Shown here one piece after another: positions 55,396 through 64,000 of a stretch of DNA of 64,000 bases. This DNA comes from Marichromatium gracile (GTDB taxonomy: Bacteria > Pseudomonadota > Gammaproteobacteria > Chromatiales > Chromatiaceae), in contig NZ_SMDC01000014.1 in NCBI RefSeq assembly GCF_004343155.1, forward strand, positions 1 to 64,000. Reading direction: 5' to 3'. The first letter of the stretch is position 1; the number at the start of each line of letters is the position of its first letter. The notes under the pieces are model-generated. The model did not search any database. It was not told the DNA's origin and saw only the letters and a program-made list of their open reading frames with translations. The position numbers and the translations under genes are program-made.

Positions 55396-55731
55396 GTGAG
55401 TGACATGCAGATCCAGAACGTCTTGCAGCAGATGCGCGCGCTCTCGCAGTCGGGACGGGTCGAGGGGAGCATGCCTGCGACGCAGCAGCCGACGGCGCCG
55501 AGCGAGGGCGGTGAATTCGCCACCGCGCTGCGCGATTCGTTGCGCTCGGTCAATGCGTTGCAGCAGGAGGCCAAGCAGGTGCAGACCAGTTTCGAGCTCG
55601 GTGAGGCCAATACCAGTCTGCCGCAGGTGATGGTGGCGATGAACAAGTCGAGTCTCGCCTTCGAGGCGACCAATCAGGTGCGCAACCGGCTGTTGTCGGC
55701 GTACCAGGAAGTCATGAGCATGCAGGTCTGA
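55396..55731 (+). CDS. fliE: Flagellar hook-basal body protein FliE
   Basis: A 111-residue adapter joining the MS ring to the rod. The C-terminal half with NTSLPQVMVAMNKSSLAFEA and TNQVRNRLLSAYQEVMSMQV is diagnostic. GTG 55396 is preferred because GGGAG lies 9 nt upstream; GTG 55390 and ATG 55405 are alternatives. First gene of the sigma-54 fli operon. Confidence 0.93.
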   Translation: MSDMQIQNVLQQMRALSQSGRVEGSMPATQQPTAPSEGGEFATALRDSLRSVNALQQEAKQVQTSFELGEANTSLPQVMVAMNKSSLAFEATNQVRNRLLSAYQEVMSMQV

Positions 55732-55768
55732 GCGCTGACGGCGCGCGGATCCACGGAGAGATTCATCC

Positions 55769-57424
55769 ATGGCGTCTTCGCTGACAGCCGCCTTTTCTAC
55801 TGGAATCAAGACCTTCAACGAACTGCCGGTGGGTCGGCAGATCGCGTTGCTGGGGATGATCGCCGGTGGTCTGGTGGTGGCTGGCGCCATCCTCTACTGG
55901 GCGATGCGCCCGACCTATGCGCCGCTGTTCTCGCGGATGGAGAATGCCGAGGCGGCCGAGGTGGTTCAGGCGCTCGATCAGCTCGGCGTGGCCTACCGCA
56001 TCGATGAACTCTCCGGACGGATCGAGATCCCCCAGGCCCAGATCGCCCAGACCCGATTATTGCTCGCCGGTCAGGGGCTGCCACGCGCCTCGGACTTCGG
56101 CTTCGAGCTGCTGCAGGAGGACATGGGATTCGGCGCCAGTCGCTTGATGGAAGGAGCGCGCCATCAGCGTGCGCTCGAAGGCGAGCTGGCGCGCTCGATC
56201 GCGGCGCTCGATCCGGTGGAGAGTGCGCGGGTTCATCTCGCGCTGCCCGAGCGCTCGGTGTTCGTGCGCGAGCGCAAGCCCGCGAGCGCTTCGGTGGTGG
56301 TCCATCTGCGCGGCACCCGGGCCTTGAACGACACCCAGGTCGCAGCCATCGTTCATCTGGTGTCCTCGAGCATCCCGGCGCTCGATCCCGAGCAGGTCAC
56401 CGTGGTTGACCAGCACGGTCGGCTGCTCACCAGCAACGACGACGAGATGGGGTTGTCGACCTCGGCCGACCAGCTCGACTACATCCGCCGTCTCGAGAGC
56501 AGCTATGTCGATCGGGTGATGACCCTGCTGGTGCCGATCATCGGGCGCGACGGGGTGCGGGTGCAGGTGGCCGCGGACATCGATTTCTCCCGCGTCGAGC
56601 GCACCCAGGAGTCGTTCGATCCCGAGCGCACCGCGGTGCGCTCCGAGCAGCTCAGCGAGCAGGAGCGCGTCGGCAGCGACCCGGCGATCGGCGGCATCCC
56701 CGGCGCCTTGACCAACCAGCCGCCGGCCGGTGGCGCCGTCGGCGAGGCGCCGGTGGCCGACCCGATGATGCCGAGCAGTCGCAGCATGCAGAAGACGCGC
56801 AACTACGAGATCGATCGTGCGATCTCGCACGTGCGCGAGATGCCGGGCAATATCCGCCGGCTGTCGACGGCGGTGGTGGTCGACTATCGCGAGGAGCTCA
56901 ACGAGGAAGGCGAGGTGGTGCGGGTGCCGCGCACGGAGGAGGAGCTGGCGAGCATTCGCGCGCTGGTGCGTGAGGCGGTGGGGTTCGACGATGCGCGCAA
57001 TGATTCGCTCAACGTGATCACCGCCTCGTTCACGCCCGCCGACACCACCGACGCCGAGCCGGTCTGGACCCAGCCGTGGTTCCTCGAGCTGGCCAAGATC
57101 GGCGCCGGGCTGATCCTCGCGCTGATGGTACTCTTGACCATCGTGCGTCCGGCGGTACGTCAGCTCGCGCCGCCGTCCGCCGACGAGGCTGCCGCCGCGC
57201 TCGAGGACCAGTCGGGCGAGGGCGGTGGGGCCGGCGGCGAGGGCGAGCTCGGCGAGGATACCGTGGCGATCACCCAGCAGAGCGCGGCGATCGCCGCGCT
57301 CACCGGGCCGAAGGACGGGGATCAGCAGCAGGTCGATCTCGAGGCGGTGCGCGAGCTGGTCAAAGAGGATCCGAAACGCGTGGCACAGGTGATGAAGAGC
57401 TGGCTGAACGAAGATGGCAACTGA
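55769..57424 (+). CDS. fliF: Flagellar MS-ring protein FliF
   Basis: A 551-residue protein with two membrane helices (about 31-52 and 440-462) bracketing a periplasmic ring-building domain. Recognised by PTYAPLFSRMENAEAAEVV, SARVHLALPERSVFVRE and VQVAADIDFSRVERTQE. The C-terminal tail binds FliG; its end overlaps fliG by 11 nt. Confidence 0.97.
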   Translation: MASSLTAAFSTGIKTFNELPVGRQIALLGMIAGGLVVAGAILYWAMRPTYAPLFSRMENAEAAEVVQALDQLGVAYRIDELSGRIEIPQAQIAQTRLLLAGQGLPRASDFGFELLQEDMGFGASRLMEGARHQRALEGELARSIAALDPVESARVHLALPERSVFVRERKPASASVVVHLRGTRALNDTQVAAIVHLVSSSIPALDPEQVTVVDQHGRLLTSNDDEMGLSTSADQLDYIRRLESSYVDRVMTLLVPIIGRDGVRVQVAADIDFSRVERTQESFDPERTAVRSEQLSEQERVGSDPAIGGIPGALTNQPPAGGAVGEAPVADPMMPSSRSMQKTRNYEIDRAISHVREMPGNIRRLSTAVVVDYREELNEEGEVVRVPRTEEELASIRALVREAVGFDDARNDSLNVITASFTPADTTDAEPVWTQPWFLELAKIGAGLILALMVLLTIVRPAVRQLAPPSADEAAAALEDQSGEGGGAGGEGELGEDTVAITQQSAAIAALTGPKDGDQQQVDLEAVRELVKEDPKRVAQVMKSWLNEDGN

Positions 57425-58424
57425 TCCGTCCAAGCGCCCCGGCCCCGAGCAGGTGGCAATCTTCCTGATGAGCATCGGTGAGGGGCCAGCCGCCGAGGTG
57501 CTCAAGCACATGGGACCGAAGGAGGTGCAGAAGATCGGCACCGCCATGGCCTCGCTCGAGCGGGTCTCGCGCACCGATATCGACTATGTGCTGAAACGTT
57601 TCTCGGAGACGGCCATGGAGCACACCTCGCTCGGGATCGGCGCCGAGGACTATGTGCGCTCGGTGCTCAACTCCGCGCTCGGCGAGGACAAGGCCTCGGG
57701 GCTGATCGACCGCATCCTGCTCGGGCGCAACTCCAAGGGGCTCGAGGCGCTCAAGTGGCTCGATCCGCGCGCCATCGCCGAGATGATCCGTCACGAACAC
57801 CCGCAGATCGTCGCCATCGTGCTCTCGCACCTCGACGCCGACCAGGCCGCCGAGACCCTCTCCTATCTCCCCGACCGGATGCAGTCGGATATCGTGCTGC
57901 GCATCGCCACCCTCGACGGCGTCCAGCCCGCAGCGCTCCACGAGCTCGACGAGATCCTCGAGCGCCAGCTCTCGGGCAAGAACACCGCCAAGTCCTCGAT
58001 GGTCGGCGGGGTCAAGACCGCCGCCGACATCCTCAACTTCATGGACGCCTCGCAGAGCACCAACGTGATGTCCGGGGTCACCCAGGTCGACGAGGACCTC
58101 GGCGAACGCATCCAGGAGCTGATGTTCGTCTTCGAGAGCCTGGTCGACGTCGACGATCGCGGTATCCAGACCCTGCTGCGCGAGATCTCCACCGACTCGC
58201 TGGTGCTTGCGCTCAAGGGCGCCGATGACGCGCTCAAGGACAAGATCTTCAAGAACATGTCCAAGCGCGCCGCCGAGATGCTGCGCGAGGACCTCGAGGC
58301 CAAGGGGCCGGTGCGGTTGAGCGACGTCGAGGGGGCGCAGAAGGAGATCCTTGCCGTGGCGCGTCGACTCTCCGAGAGCGGTGACATCGTTCTCGGCGGG
58401 GCCGGCGGGGAGCAGATGGTGTGA
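57414..58424 (+). CDS. fliG: Flagellar motor switch protein FliG
   Basis: A 336-residue rotor protein. The middle domain has the EHPQIVAIVLSHLD motif (preceded by MIRH), and the C-terminal torque domain has the charged helix with FVFESLVDVDDRGIQTLLRE and LKDKIFKNMSKRAAEML. Couples stator force to the MS ring and binds FliM. Confidence 0.97.
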   Translation: MATDPSKRPGPEQVAIFLMSIGEGPAAEVLKHMGPKEVQKIGTAMASLERVSRTDIDYVLKRFSETAMEHTSLGIGAEDYVRSVLNSALGEDKASGLIDRILLGRNSKGLEALKWLDPRAIAEMIRHEHPQIVAIVLSHLDADQAAETLSYLPDRMQSDIVLRIATLDGVQPAALHELDEILERQLSGKNTAKSSMVGGVKTAADILNFMDASQSTNVMSGVTQVDEDLGERIQELMFVFESLVDVDDRGIQTLLREISTDSLVLALKGADDALKDKIFKNMSKRAAEMLREDLEAKGPVRLSDVEGAQKEILAVARRLSESGDIVLGGAGGEQMV

Positions 58425-59260
58425 GCGGCTCCGGATCTTCGGTGCTCTATGCCGACCTGCTCGACGGGCCGGTGCAACGCTGGCAGCCGCCGGATGTCGG
58501 CGCGCCGCCGCCCGCGCCCGAACCCGAGCCCGAACCCGAGGTCGAGCCCGAACCCGAGCGTTATCTGCCGACCGCCGCCGAGATCGAGGCGATCGAGCAG
58601 GCCGCGCGTGATGCCGGTTACGAGGCCGGTTTCGAATCCGGCTACAAGGAGGGGCGCGAACTCGGCCAGGGTGAGGCGGAGAAGGAGGGCCGGGCGCGCT
58701 ACGACAAAAAGGTACGCGAGACGGTCGAAGCCCTCGAGGGCGTGGCCCGCGATCTCGCCGATCCCCTGGCCGCCGCCGCCGATGCGCTCGAGCCCGAGCT
58801 GCTGGCGCTGGTGGTGGCGATGGCGCGACGGGTGGTGATGGCCGAGCTCGAGCAGCACCCGGAACACGTCGCCCGGGTGCTCGGCAGTGCGCTCGGGCAG
58901 CTGCCCTCGCGCAATCGCGAGATCCGCGTGCGCATCAACCCCGAGGACGCGGAGATCCTCGAGGCCTATGCCCGTGACCGTGACGAGCGCATCAGCTGGC
59001 GCCCGGACCCGGGTGTCGCCCGTGGCGGCTGCACCATCGAGAGTGGCCCGAGTCGGATCGACGCCACCCTCGAGGAGCGGTTGCGTCAGAGTGTCGAGGC
59101 GCTCTGGGGAGAGGTCGAACCGACGCCTGACGAGCCAGTGGTCGACGGCGCCGAGTCCTTGTCGCCGGCGGCTTCGGTGGATGCTGCCGTTACCGACGTT
59201 GACGCTGCGCCGGAGACGGGAGACGTCGCACTGGCCGATGAAGAGGTCGAGCAGCGATGA
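58421..59260 (+). CDS. fliH: Flagellar export apparatus protein FliH
   Basis: A 279-residue negative regulator/stator of the FliI ATPase. The N-terminal part is Pro/Glu-rich ([14 protein letters not shown] near 30-45), then a coil with [18 protein letters not shown] and the C-terminal FliH domain ([16 protein letters not shown] onward). GTG 58421 overlaps the fliG stop by 4 nt. The last 50 residues are acidic and extra. Confidence 0.92.
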   Translation: MSGSGSSVLYADLLDGPVQRWQPPDVGAPPPAPEPEPEPEVEPEPERYLPTAAEIEAIEQAARDAGYEAGFESGYKEGRELGQGEAEKEGRARYDKKVRETVEALEGVARDLADPLAAAADALEPELLALVVAMARRVVMAELEQHPEHVARVLGSALGQLPSRNREIRVRINPEDAEILEAYARDRDERISWRPDPGVARGGCTIESGPSRIDATLEERLRQSVEALWGEVEPTPDEPVVDGAESLSPAASVDAAVTDVDAAPETGDVALADEEVEQR

Positions 59261-60636
59261 GCGAGCTGATCGATGGACTGCGCGAGCAGGGCACCCGCGA
59301 TCTGGTCAGCGGGTTGCGCGAGCGCCTGGCACAATCGGGGCGGCGCATCGACAAGGTGGCGCCGCCCCAGCCCGAGGGGCAGCTCTCGCGGATGGTCGGG
59401 CTGACCCTCGAGGCCGAGGGGATCCGGCTACCGGTCGGCGGGCGCGCGGCCATCCATACCGCCAGCGGTGGTCGGGTCTCGGCCGAGGTGGTCGGCTTCC
59501 AGGGCGAGCGCACCTTCCTGATGCCCGAGGGGCGGATCGAGGGACTGGTGCCGGGGGCGCGGATCGAGCCGCTCGACCAGCAGCGGCGCATCGCCGTCGG
59601 GCCGCAGTTGTTGGGGCGGGTGATCGACGCCAACGGCGAGCCACTCGACGGCGCCGGGCCGCTGCGCGCGCAGCAAGAGATGCCGATCGACGGGCGCCCG
59701 ATCAATCCGCTCACCCGCGACCCGATCCGCACCCAGCTCGATGTCGGCGTGCGCACCCTCAATGGACTGCTCACCGTCGGTCGCGGCCAGCGCCTCGGGC
59801 TGTTCGCCGGCAGTGGCGTGGGCAAGAGCGTGCTCTTGGGGATGATGACCCGGTTCACCGCCGCCGACGTCATCGTCGTCGGGCTGATCGGCGAGCGCGG
59901 TCGCGAGGTCAACGAGTTCATCCACGACATCCTCGACGACGAGTCGCGCCGGCGCACCGTGGTGGTGGCGGTGCCGGCCGACCAGTCGCCGCTGCTGCGT
60001 CAGCACGGCGCGCTGGTGGCGACCACGGTGGCCGAGTACTTCCGCGACCAGGGGCTCGACGTGCTGTTGCTGATGGACTCGCTGACGCGTTTTGCCCAGG
60101 GCGCGCGCGAGATCTCCATGGCCATCGGCGAGCCACCGGCGACCAAGGGCTACTCGGCCTCGGTGTTCGCGCGCCTGCCCGCGCTGGTCGAGCGCGCCGG
60201 CAACGGTGACAAGGGCGGCGGCTCGATCACCGCCTTCTACACCGTGCTCGCCGAGGGCGACGACCAGAACGACCCGATCGTCGACGCCGCGCGCGGCATC
60301 CTCGACGGGCACGTGGTGCTCTCGCGCGAGATCGCCCAGAGCGGGCGCTATCCGGCGATCGACGTCGGCGCCTCGGTCTCGCGGGTGATGAGCGCGCTGA
60401 TCAGCCCCGAACACGAACAGGCGGCGCGGCGCTTTCGCGGCATGATGGCCACCTATGCCGCCAACCGCGACCTGATCGCCGTCGGCGCCTATCGCAAGGG
60501 CACCGATCCCCAGCTCGACGAGGCGGTGGCGATGTACCCGCGTCTCGAGGCCTATCTCGCCCAGCAGCGCAGCGAGTGCGTGACCTTCGAGGAGGCCCGC
60601 GACAGCCTGATCGCGCTGATGCGGGGTGGGCCGTGA
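59257..60636 (+). CDS. fliI: Flagellum-specific ATPase FliI
   Basis: A 459-residue F1-beta-like ATPase energising type III export of flagellar subunits. Walker A AGSGVGKS at 184-191 and the [13 protein letters not shown] segment are intact; [16 protein letters not shown] is the Walker B region. Overlaps fliH by 4 nt and fliJ by 4 nt. Confidence 0.97.
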   Translation: MSELIDGLREQGTRDLVSGLRERLAQSGRRIDKVAPPQPEGQLSRMVGLTLEAEGIRLPVGGRAAIHTASGGRVSAEVVGFQGERTFLMPEGRIEGLVPGARIEPLDQQRRIAVGPQLLGRVIDANGEPLDGAGPLRAQQEMPIDGRPINPLTRDPIRTQLDVGVRTLNGLLTVGRGQRLGLFAGSGVGKSVLLGMMTRFTAADVIVVGLIGERGREVNEFIHDILDDESRRRTVVVAVPADQSPLLRQHGALVATTVAEYFRDQGLDVLLLMDSLTRFAQGAREISMAIGEPPATKGYSASVFARLPALVERAGNGDKGGGSITAFYTVLAEGDDQNDPIVDAARGILDGHVVLSREIAQSGRYPAIDVGASVSRVMSALISPEHEQAARRFRGMMATYAANRDLIAVGAYRKGTDPQLDEAVAMYPRLEAYLAQQRSECVTFEEARDSLIALMRGGP

Positions 60637-61070
60637 GCGCCGGCATCCGTCGTTTCAAGCGCCTGCTGCGCATCCGCGAGGCGCAGGAGAACGAGGCCGC
60701 GGTGGGGCTCGCCGCGCGGCTCGACACTCTCAACCAGGTCGAGGCCCAGCGCGAGCAGCTCGAGCGCTATCTCAACGACTATCTGAACGCCCTGGTGCCG
60801 GAGGATGTCAACATGCTCAAGCAGTTGGCGCGGATGCGCGATCAGCTGCGCGAGGCCCTCGATCAGCAGGAGCTGCGTGTCGATGCCGCTCAGGCACAGG
60901 TCGATCAGGCCCGTGCGTTCTGGCTCGAGCGCCATCAGGCGAGCCTGTCGCTGGACAAGCTGATCGAGCGACGTCGTGAACAGGAGGCGCTCCAGGAGGG
61001 GCGTCGCCAGCAGCGCGAACAGGACATGTGGGCGACCCGGCGCGCCTTCGATCAGCGTCACCAGGAATGA
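60633..61070 (+). CDS. fliJ: Flagellar export chaperone FliJ
   Basis: A 145-residue, almost wholly coiled-coil protein (about 1-140), with [20 protein letters not shown] at the N-terminus as in FliJ. It threads the FliI hexamer and escorts chaperones. GTG 60633 overlaps the fliI stop (GTGA). Confidence 0.9.
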   Translation: MSAGIRRFKRLLRIREAQENEAAVGLAARLDTLNQVEAQREQLERYLNDYLNALVPEDVNMLKQLARMRDQLREALDQQELRVDAAQAQVDQARAFWLERHQASLSLDKLIERRREQEALQEGRRQQREQDMWATRRAFDQRHQE

Positions 61071-61141
61071 GGCCCGCTGATGCGACAGGCGCCTAGCCGG
61101 GGCGGTGCAAGCCCCCTTCATCAATAGCGAGGATCGCGGTC

Positions 61142-62554
61142 ATGCAAGCGCAAACAGCTCAGTTACAGCCATATGGCCTGTTGCAGCTGCTCTCCGGCGC
61201 CACGGCCGGGGCGGCGGCGGTTGATCCCGCGGGGGAGGGCGGCGCCTTCACCGAGGCGCTCGAGGGCCAGCTGCGCGAACTGCTCTCGGGCTGGGGCGTC
61301 GACCTCGAAGAACTCGACTCCGAGTTGCAGGGGGCCGAGACCCCGGATGAGGCGCTCGCCTCGCTGGTCGCCTTGCTCCAGCAACTCCCCGCCGAGCTGC
61401 CGAGCGCTGTCGTCCCGAGCGGGGGCGTGGTCGCGCCCGCACTCCCGGGCAGCGGGCCGAGCACGGGGGAGGCCGTGGTGCTCGCCGCGTTGCAGCAACT
61501 TCCGCTCGGACAGGGCCGGGCGCTTGGCGCGCGGCTGCCCGGTGAGGAGATGGCGGGGCGCGGCGAGGCCCTGCTCAACGCATTGCAGGCCCAGCTCGAT
61601 GCCGCGACCACCGGCACCGAGAGTGCCGATGGTGCCGACGATCTGGTGGCGCGGCTGCGGGGGTTGCTGCGAGGCGAGACGAGCAGCGTCGAGCTCTCGG
61701 CGGCGGAGCGTGCAAGCCTGACGGCGCTGCTCCAGCAACAGGGGGGTGGGGCGTCGACCGAGGACGGACTCGAGACGCTGGCGCCGGTCCTGCGGTCGTT
61801 GTTGCAGTCGGTGACGACGGACGGCAGCGATGCCGATCCCGAGGCCTTGCTCAGGGGGGCGGTGAGGTCGGGCGAGGGTGCTGATCTTGCGGCCCTGTCG
61901 TTGTCGCCGGGGCTGACGCGTGCGCTCCAGCCGGAGATCGACGGCAGTCTTGAATTCTCGCGCGAGGCATTGTTCGAGCTGCTGCAGCGCTGGGGCGGTC
62001 ATGATGGCGCCTCGGTTGTCGAGCAGGAGCGAGACCAGGACTCGCGGCTTGCGGTGTCGGCGCCGACCGGCACCGGCGCGACGACTCAGCCGGCGGGCGC
62101 CGAGACCAGTCGCCCGCTGGTGCTCGATTTCCAGCAGCTACTGCGCCCGGGGGGCGAGCGTGCGCTGGTCGAGCGCATGCAGTGGCTGGCTCGCGCCGGA
62201 GAGGATGCGGCCGAGATCAAGCTGCACCCGCCGAGCCTGGGGGCGCTCGAGGTACGGGTGGCGATGGAGGGCGACAAGGCCAATGTGCAGTTCTTCGCCG
62301 CCAACCCAGTCGCCCGCGAGGTGCTCGAGGCGGCATTGCCGCGGCTGCGCGACTCGCTGGCCCAGGAGGGGATGTCGCTCGGCGAGGTGACCATTGCCGA
62401 CCAGCCGCCGCAGCAACAGGATCGCGGTTCCCAGGCCGATCGTGACGGTGGCGCCGGTCGTGGCGAGGGTGGTGGCGATCCGGGAGAGACCGGCGAGCCC
62501 TTGACCCACAGCACCCTCGGCGCCCTGTCGCAACGGCTCGATCTGTTCGTCTGA
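61142..62554 (+). CDS. fliK: Flagellar hook-length control protein FliK
   Basis: A 470-residue export-gate ruler. The first 300 residues are variable and Ala/Leu/Gln-rich; the C-terminal Flg_hook domain (about 330-420) has AAEIKLHPPSLGALEVRVAM and LRDSLAQEGMSLGEVTIAD. ATG 61142; the 71-nt gap after fliJ has no clear promoter. Confidence 0.93.
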   Translation: MQAQTAQLQPYGLLQLLSGATAGAAAVDPAGEGGAFTEALEGQLRELLSGWGVDLEELDSELQGAETPDEALASLVALLQQLPAELPSAVVPSGGVVAPALPGSGPSTGEAVVLAALQQLPLGQGRALGARLPGEEMAGRGEALLNALQAQLDAATTGTESADGADDLVARLRGLLRGETSSVELSAAERASLTALLQQQGGGASTEDGLETLAPVLRSLLQSVTTDGSDADPEALLRGAVRSGEGADLAALSLSPGLTRALQPEIDGSLEFSREALFELLQRWGGHDGASVVEQERDQDSRLAVSAPTGTGATTQPAGAETSRPLVLDFQQLLRPGGERALVERMQWLARAGEDAAEIKLHPPSLGALEVRVAMEGDKANVQFFAANPVAREVLEAALPRLRDSLAQEGMSLGEVTIADQPPQQQDRGSQADRDGGAGRGEGGGDPGETGEPLTHSTLGALSQRLDLFV

Positions 62555-62815
62555 TCGCGGCGTTACCGTCCTCCCGGCCGAGCGCCGTTCCCGCCTCCCT
62601 ACGTCCAGTCATCGGGCTTTGATAGACTGCTCCGATGTGCGGGCGCGCGGCCTGGTCTGGTGCCGCGTCGTGCGTCCGGCGCGTGCCCGAGGCTCGACGC
62701 TCCAGTGGTGTCAATATCCTGACGCGCCTGGTCGTCTCCGCTATCGCGGCATGATCCGCTCCACGGATGGAGTCAATCCGCATCCCGCGCGGATGCCAGT
62801 CAATTCGGGTGAACC

Positions 62816-63358
62816 ATGGCGAAGAACAAGAAGGCCGAGACCGACGAGGCCGCGAAACCGTCGGGTAAGTGGAAGCTGATCATCCTGATCCTGCTGGTGG
62901 TGCTGGTCCTCGCCGGCGGTGGGGGAGCGGCCTATTTCTTCCTGATGGGCGGCGATGATCCCGAGGCCGAGGGTGAGGAGGCGGCCGAGCAGGGCACCGA
63001 GATGGTCGCGCCCGGCGCCGCAGCGCCGGCGGCTCCGCTGGGACCGATGATCTACCGTCCGCTCGACTCGATGACGGTCAATCTGTCGGCCGAGGGGCCG
63101 GTACGCTTCCTCCGTGTCGGGGTAACGGTGATGACCCGTGACGAGGCGGTGGCGGCCGCCATCGAAAAGCACATGCCGATGATCCGCAACGACTTCCTGG
63201 CTCATCTGGCCGCGCAGGACTATGCCCAGCTCAACACCCCTGAGGGCAAGGACGCGTTGCGTGCGGCGCTCACCGAGATGCTCAGCGCGGCGCTGATCAA
63301 GGTCGGCGAGCCGGCACGGATCGAGGGCGTCCTGTTCACCGATCTGGTGATGCAGTAA
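62816..63358 (+). CDS. fliL: Flagellar basal body-associated protein FliL
   Basis: A 180-residue protein with one N-terminal membrane helix (about 20-42, LIILILLVVLVLAGGGGA), an acidic linker, then the periplasmic stomatin-like FliL domain with LAAQDYAQLNTPEGKDALRA and VLFTDLVMQ at the end. Supports stator function and swarming. It starts after a 261-nt gap in which I see no gene and no convincing promoter. Confidence 0.95.
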   Translation: MAKNKKAETDEAAKPSGKWKLIILILLVVLVLAGGGGAAYFFLMGGDDPEAEGEEAAEQGTEMVAPGAAAPAAPLGPMIYRPLDSMTVNLSAEGPVRFLRVGVTVMTRDEAVAAAIEKHMPMIRNDFLAHLAAQDYAQLNTPEGKDALRAALTEMLSAALIKVGEPARIEGVLFTDLVMQ

Positions 63359-63374
63359 CAGAGGACAGGCGGCG

Positions 63375-64000
63375 ATGGCCCAGCAGACCGACATCCTCAG
63401 TCAGGACGAGATCGATGCGCTGTTGCATGGTGTCGACAGCGGGGATATCGATACCGAGGACAACCCCTATCCGGCCGATGGCCAGATCCGGCCCTTCAAT
63501 CTCGCCAGCGAGGAGCGCATCGTGCGTGGGCGAATGCCCACGCTCGACATGATCAACGAGCGCTTCGCCCGCTATCTGCGCGTGCACCTGTTCAACCTGT
63601 TGCGTCGCTCCTCGGAGATCTCGGTGGTCGGCACCAAGGTCACCAAGTTCTCCGAGTACATCCACTCGCTCTACGTCCCCACCAGCCTCAACCTGGTGCG
63701 GGTGACGCCGCTGCACGGCACCGCGTTGTTCGTCTTCGACCCGCGGCTGGTGTTCACCCTGGTCGACAACTTCTTCGGCGGCGACGGGCGCTATTACTCG
63801 CGCATCGAGGGCCGTGACTTCACCCCGATGGAGCTGCGCGTCATCCAGAACCTGCTCCATGCCGCCTTCGACGACATGAAGAAGGCCTGGGAGCCGGTGA
63901 TGGACCTGACCTTCGAGTACGTCAACTCGGAGGTCAATCCGCAGTTCGCCAACATCGTCAGTCCCACCGAGATCGTGGTGATCAACGATTTCCACATCGA
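63375..64000 (+). CDS. fliM: Flagellar motor switch protein FliM (5' part, cut by window end)
   Basis: The first 208 codons of FliM. The N-terminal CheY-P/EIDALL motif DILSQDEIDALLHG is present, then the middle domain with VYTSLNL-like YVPTSLNLVRVTPLHGTAL and NFFGGDGR. The gene runs past base 64000, so the FliN-like C-terminal domain is not seen. Follows fliL by 16 nt, the usual order. Confidence 0.96.
   Translation, partial: MAQQTDILSQDEIDALLHGVDSGDIDTEDNPYPADGQIRPFNLASEERIVRGRMPTLDMINERFARYLRVHLFNLLRRSSEISVVGTKVTKFSEYIHSLYVPTSLNLVRVTPLHGTALFVFDPRLVFTLVDNFFGGDGRYYSRIEGRDFTPMELRVIQNLLHAAFDDMKKAWEPVMDLTFEYVNSEVNPQFANIVSPTEIVVINDFHI

Noticed and set aside
62619-62879. 86-codon open frame upstream of fliL
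   Set aside because: It overlaps the fliL start in another phase, with no ribosome-binding site and a biased Arg/Pro composition.

Overview
The window is high-GC DNA from a gammaproteobacterium. The best fit is a purple sulfur bacterium of the Chromatiaceae type, an inference from a DsrC-like sulfur-relay paralogue, the Pseudomonas-like leuCDB-asd-fimV-truA-trpF-accD-folC-cvpA-purF-metZ gene order, a FleQ/sigma-54 flagellar locus and a V-type ATPase operon. No rRNA, tRNA, IS element, prophage or CRISPR array was recognised.

Layout. (1) 1-11.7 kb is a mixed housekeeping stretch: DUF1992 protein, PhoU-like regulator, DadA, and a GDT1/UPF0016 manganese exporter behind a yybP-ykoY riboswitch. 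Next come a DsrC-like protein that lacks the catalytic C-terminal cysteine, a DUF4139 protein, two tandem HD-GYP proteins, a 59-residue small protein, DUF4342, YchJ, SrkA and a metallophosphoesterase. (2) 11.7-29 kb is a long + strand biosynthetic supercluster: leuC-leuD-leuB (leucine), asd (aspartate family), fimV, truA, trpF-trpB-trpA (tryptophan), accD (fatty acids), folC (folate), dedD-like SPOR protein, cvpA, purF (purines), metZ (methionine). Many of its genes overlap by a few bases. (3) 29-38 kb holds smaller units: RpfE-like protein, YbaK-type deacylase, DUF938 methyltransferase, a lipoprotein, FolP, ApbE, DUF3096, a coupled 35-residue membrane peptide plus SLAC1/TDT transporter, and an OmpA-like protein. 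(4) 38.2-45.7 kb is a minus-strand V/A-type ATPase operon (B-D-I-K-E-X-A) whose K subunit carries the sodium-ligand pattern. (5) 46-52 kb has a three-PAS hybrid histidine kinase, a phospholipase D/VTT fusion and an EEP-family nuclease/phosphatase. (6) 52-64 kb starts with ComFB and PilZ-like candidate c-di-GMP effectors, then FleQ, a near-perfect sigma-54 promoter and fliEFGHIJKL plus the start of fliM, which runs off the window.

The most unusual non-coding feature is a family of intergenic heptanucleotide arrays (CAGNNNC or its complement CTGNNNG, the register always 7 nt). They are repeatedly combined with a roughly 33-nt element resembling GATTGAACCGCAAAG...AAGG...AAG, which occurs six times plus one fragment in both orientations. 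One array lies directly against the -35 box of the riboswitch-controlled gene.
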